A stretch of 64,000 nucleotides of DNA from Ruegeria atlantica (GTDB taxonomy: Bacteria > Pseudomonadota > Alphaproteobacteria > Rhodobacterales > Rhodobacteraceae): the NCBI RefSeq assembly GCF_013033965.1, contig NZ_WQFE01000003.1, forward strand, positions 186,001-250,000. The letters are read 5' to 3'. The notes under the pieces were generated by a model. It was not told where the DNA came from. It was given only the letters and a program-made list of their open reading frames with translations, and made no database searches. This document shows, one piece after another, positions 61,648-64,000 of the stretch (positions are counted from its first letter, which is position 1; each line of letters opens with the position of its first letter). A program made the translations under genes and the position numbers.

Positions 61648-62739
61648 ATGAAAGTTACTAAAACCACTCTTATGGCGGGTGCGATTGTGGCTGTTGCCGG
61701 CGCTGCGTCAGCTGAAGAGATGACGATCGTCTCTTGGGGCGGAGCCTATTCCAAGTCGCAGCTAAAAGCTTATCATGAGCCTTATTCGGAAAAGACCGGC
61801 GTCACGATCCTGAACGACGACAGCTCGGCCGAGGCGGTTGCGAAGCTGCGTGCGATGAACGAAGCGGGCAACGTCACCTGGGACGTAGTTGATGTTGTGG
61901 CTGCCGACGCCATTCGCCTGTGTGACGAAGGCCTGGCGCTGGAAATCGACTTTGACACTCAGCTTGCACCTGCGCCGGACGGTACATCTGCATCTGACGA
62001 TTTCGGGGACCTGCTGGTCAGCGACTGCTTTATCCCGCAGATCGTTTATTCGACCACATTCGGCTATCGCACGGATCTGGTAGGCGACAATCCTCCGAGC
62101 GACATCTGCGCGGTGTTTGATCTTGAGACCTATCCCGGCAAGCGCTCGTTGGAAAAACGCCCCATCAACAACATGGAATGGGCACTACTGTGTGACGGCG
62201 TTGCCAAGGACGACGTCTATGATGTTCTGGCGACCCCAGAAGGGCAGGATCAGGCGCTGGCCAAGTTGGGTACGATCAAGGATAACGTTGTCTGGTGGTC
62301 TGCGGGTGCTGACACGCCGCAGCTGCTGGCCGATGGCGAAGTTATCATGGGCTCGACCTATAACGGCCGTTTGTTCAGCGTGATCGAAGAGCAGAAACAG
62401 CCGGTCGCAATGCTGTGGGACGCGCAAGTGTTCGATCTGGATGGCTGGATTATCCCCGCCGGTCTGAGCGAGGAGCGCCAGAAGCGTGCGCTGGACTACA
62501 TCATGTTCGCAACCGACACGCAGCGTCTGGCGGATCAGGCCAAGTACATCTCGTACGGCCCGGCCCGTGCATCCTCTGCTCCACTGGTTGGTCAGCACGC
62601 CGATCTGGGTATCGACATGGCCCCTCACATGCCGACCGATCCGGAAAACGCAAAGAACACATTCCTGTACAACTACGAGTTCTGGGCTGACTACCGCGAC
62701 GATATCGACGCGAAATTCCAGGCATGGCTGGCACAATAA
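61648..62739 (+). CDS. Polyamine-type ABC substrate-binding protein (PotD-like)
   Basis: 363 residues from ATG 61648, with AGGGAG before it; the frame opens earlier but the signal peptide (MKVTKTTLMAGAIVAVAGAA, cleavage near ASAEE) starts here. Periplasmic binding protein with the family opening EEMTIVSWGGAYSKSQLKAY and later MEWALLCDGV and DGWIIPAGLSEERQK. Similar to spermidine/putrescine binding proteins; the usual acidic polyamine-binding residues were not verified. Followed by a short hairpin and the permease. Confidence 0.92.
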   Translation: MKVTKTTLMAGAIVAVAGAASAEEMTIVSWGGAYSKSQLKAYHEPYSEKTGVTILNDDSSAEAVAKLRAMNEAGNVTWDVVDVVAADAIRLCDEGLALEIDFDTQLAPAPDGTSASDDFGDLLVSDCFIPQIVYSTTFGYRTDLVGDNPPSDICAVFDLETYPGKRSLEKRPINNMEWALLCDGVAKDDVYDVLATPEGQDQALAKLGTIKDNVVWWSAGADTPQLLADGEVIMGSTYNGRLFSVIEEQKQPVAMLWDAQVFDLDGWIIPAGLSEERQKRALDYIMFATDTQRLADQAKYISYGPARASSAPLVGQHADLGIDMAPHMPTDPENAKNTFLYNYEFWADYRDDIDAKFQAWLAQ

Positions 62740-62760
62740 GCCGGTTTTGAAAAACACGGT

Positions 62761-62780
62761 CGGGGCTGCCATTGGCCCCG
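62761..62780 (+). other. Hairpin between binding-protein and permease genes
   Basis: CGGGGCT (62761-62767) pairs with GGCCCCG (62774-62780; one G-T pair), loop GCCATT. No T-run. Its position after a binding-protein gene suits mRNA 3' protection that raises binding-protein yield above permease yield. Confidence 0.5.
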
Positions 62781-62805
62781 GCTTATCTAAGACCAAGGGA
62801 CGCAG

Positions 62806-64000
62806 ATGACTGACGCAACTCAATCCGGTCCGATGCTAGCTGCCGACGGCACGCCGCTGAAGAAATCCCTGGCGCGATCATTGCGCCGCCGAAAACTCCG
62901 GGCTTTGGCACTGATTGCGCCGTTGCTGTTGTTCGTTCTGCTGTCCTTTGTGGTACCGATTGTGTCGATGCTGTTCCGTTCGGTCGAGAATGGTATCGTG
63001 GCCCAGACGCTCCCCCTGACGGTGGTTGAGCTGCAGAATTGGGACGCAGAAAGCGGAGAGCTTCCGGACGAGGCGCTGTACGCTGCCTTCACAAAGGATA
63101 TGATCGCTGCAATTGAGGCGAAAGAACATACCAAACTCGGGACACGTCTGAACTATGAACAGACGGGTATGTCCTCGATGTTCCGGAAATCCGGGCGCAA
63201 GATCAAGCGGTTGGATCCCGAAGCTGATGCGCCGTTCAAGGAAAAGCTTATCGAAATACACGACGGCTGGGGTGACGTAGACACTTGGCGCGTGATCAAG
63301 ACGCATGCGGTGCCGATCACCAACGGCTACTTCCTGAATGCAGTTGATATGCGTCGGACTCCGGAAGGTGCGCAGGCGCAACCGGAAGATAAGCGCATTC
63401 TCATCAAGCTGTTCGGCCGGACCTTGTTCATGTCGCTGATCATTACCGGCTCCTGTATTCTGCTGGCATACCCGATTTCATACTTGCTCGCTAACCTTCC
63501 GATGCGCGTTTCGAACATGCTGATGATTTTGGTGCTGCTTCCGTTCTGGACATCGCTGCTGGTGCGCACGTCAGCGTGGAAAGTGATGTTGCAACAGCAG
63601 GGGGTGATCAACGAAACGCTGGTCTGGCTGGGGCTTGTTGCCGATGACGCGCGACTGGTGATCATCAACAACCAGTTTGGCACGATCATCGCGATGACGC
63701 ATATCCTGCTGCCGTTCATGATCCTGCCGATGTATTCGGTCATGCAAACGATCCCGCCGTATTACACCCGTGCGGCCAAATCCATGGGTGCAACCAACTG
63801 GACGACCTTCTGGCGGATTTACTTCCCGCAATCGATACCGGGTATCGGAGCGGGCTCGATCCTCGTGTTCATTCTTGCCATCGGCTACTACATCACGCCC
63901 GAGATCGTAGGCGGCACCAAAGGTGTCTTCATCTCGAACCGGATTGCCTACCACATCTCGTCCTCGTTGAACTGGGGACTGGCTGCGGCGCTGGGGACGA
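62806..64000 (+). CDS. Polyamine-type ABC permease (PotB-like), 3'-truncated
   Basis: Reading frame from ATG 62806 runs open through the window end (about 398 codons), so the gene is partial. A first membrane segment (about 31-53: ALALIAPLLLFVLLSFVVPI) is followed by an unusually long periplasmic loop (about 55-205) before the remaining segments. The EAA coupling loop is seen in AKSMGATNWTTFWRIYFPQ. It forms the channel with a second permease expected just beyond the window. Confidence 0.92.
   Translation, partial: MTDATQSGPMLAADGTPLKKSLARSLRRRKLRALALIAPLLLFVLLSFVVPIVSMLFRSVENGIVAQTLPLTVVELQNWDAESGELPDEALYAAFTKDMIAAIEAKEHTKLGTRLNYEQTGMSSMFRKSGRKIKRLDPEADAPFKEKLIEIHDGWGDVDTWRVIKTHAVPITNGYFLNAVDMRRTPEGAQAQPEDKRILIKLFGRTLFMSLIITGSCILLAYPISYLLANLPMRVSNMLMILVLLPFWTSLLVRTSAWKVMLQQQGVINETLVWLGLVADDARLVIINNQFGTIIAMTHILLPFMILPMYSVMQTIPPYYTRAAKSMGATNWTTFWRIYFPQSIPGIGAGSILVFILAIGYYITPEIVGGTKGVFISNRIAYHISSSLNWGLAAALGT

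Overview
The window is chromosomal DNA from an alphaproteobacterium, most likely a marine member of the Rhodobacterales (Roseobacter group, Ruegeria-like). Evidence is gene content: TrgA/TrgB next to cysK, a soxBDAG sarcosine oxidase operon, a multidomain dimethylglycine/sarcosine dehydrogenase, an ectoine-hydrolase-like M24 protein, several periplasmic-binding-protein ABC systems, and fairly high GC. This is inferred from protein families by eye, not from a database search. No phage, insertion sequence, CRISPR array or rRNA operon was seen. One tRNA (Ser, GGA) is present.

Layout. 1-4650: end of a Bcr/CflA-type efflux gene, ndk, a TfoX-C-like gene, and a tight CHAD / ParA-like ATPase / CYTH operon. 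4647-9072: a histidine kinase and response regulator downstream of an HtrA/DegP protease on the minus strand, followed by a gene-poor 0.76 kb stretch. 9073-20440: housekeeping and metabolic genes, including a MobA/MocA-like nucleotidyltransferase, a flavin/folate demethylating dehydrogenase, a CorC-like CBS protein, xerD, a 507-residue unknown, a newly noted 49-residue membrane protein, aroK-aroB, a site-2 protease, ssb and a lytic transglycosylase. 20495-27003: a complete peptide/opine-type ABC importer. 27329-38892: miaA, pyrH, a VOC protein, a class V aminotransferase-like protein, photolyase, a cyclopropane fatty acid synthase-like protein, trgA-trgB-cysK and a large MscS-type channel. 38983-44113: tRNA-Ser and regulator/transporter/hydrolase modules.

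44121-64000 is the most interesting part and looks dedicated to small nitrogenous compounds. It starts with soxBDAG and a GlxA-type regulator. A LysR gene is then divergent from a six-gene plus-strand operon: a PF06684 protein, an alpha/beta hydrolase, a flavin reductase with an extra C-terminal domain, a luciferase-like monooxygenase, an aldehyde dehydrogenase and a DUF1989 protein. Reductase, oxygenase, aldehyde dehydrogenase and hydrolase are the enzyme types used to open the N-methylpyridinium ring of trigonelline (TgnABCD), so a similar N-heterocycle pathway (trigonelline, homarine or a relative) is proposed. Next come an M20 deacetylase overlapping an ectoine-hydrolase-like M24 protein that has lost its metal ligands. 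Divergent from these are a second M24 protein with all five metal ligands, overlapping an Asp/Glu racemase-family gene, and then a spermidine/putrescine-type ABC importer cut by the window end. Together these suggest uptake, ring opening, deacylation and N-demethylation of osmolyte-like compounds, although the exact substrate cannot be read from the sequence.
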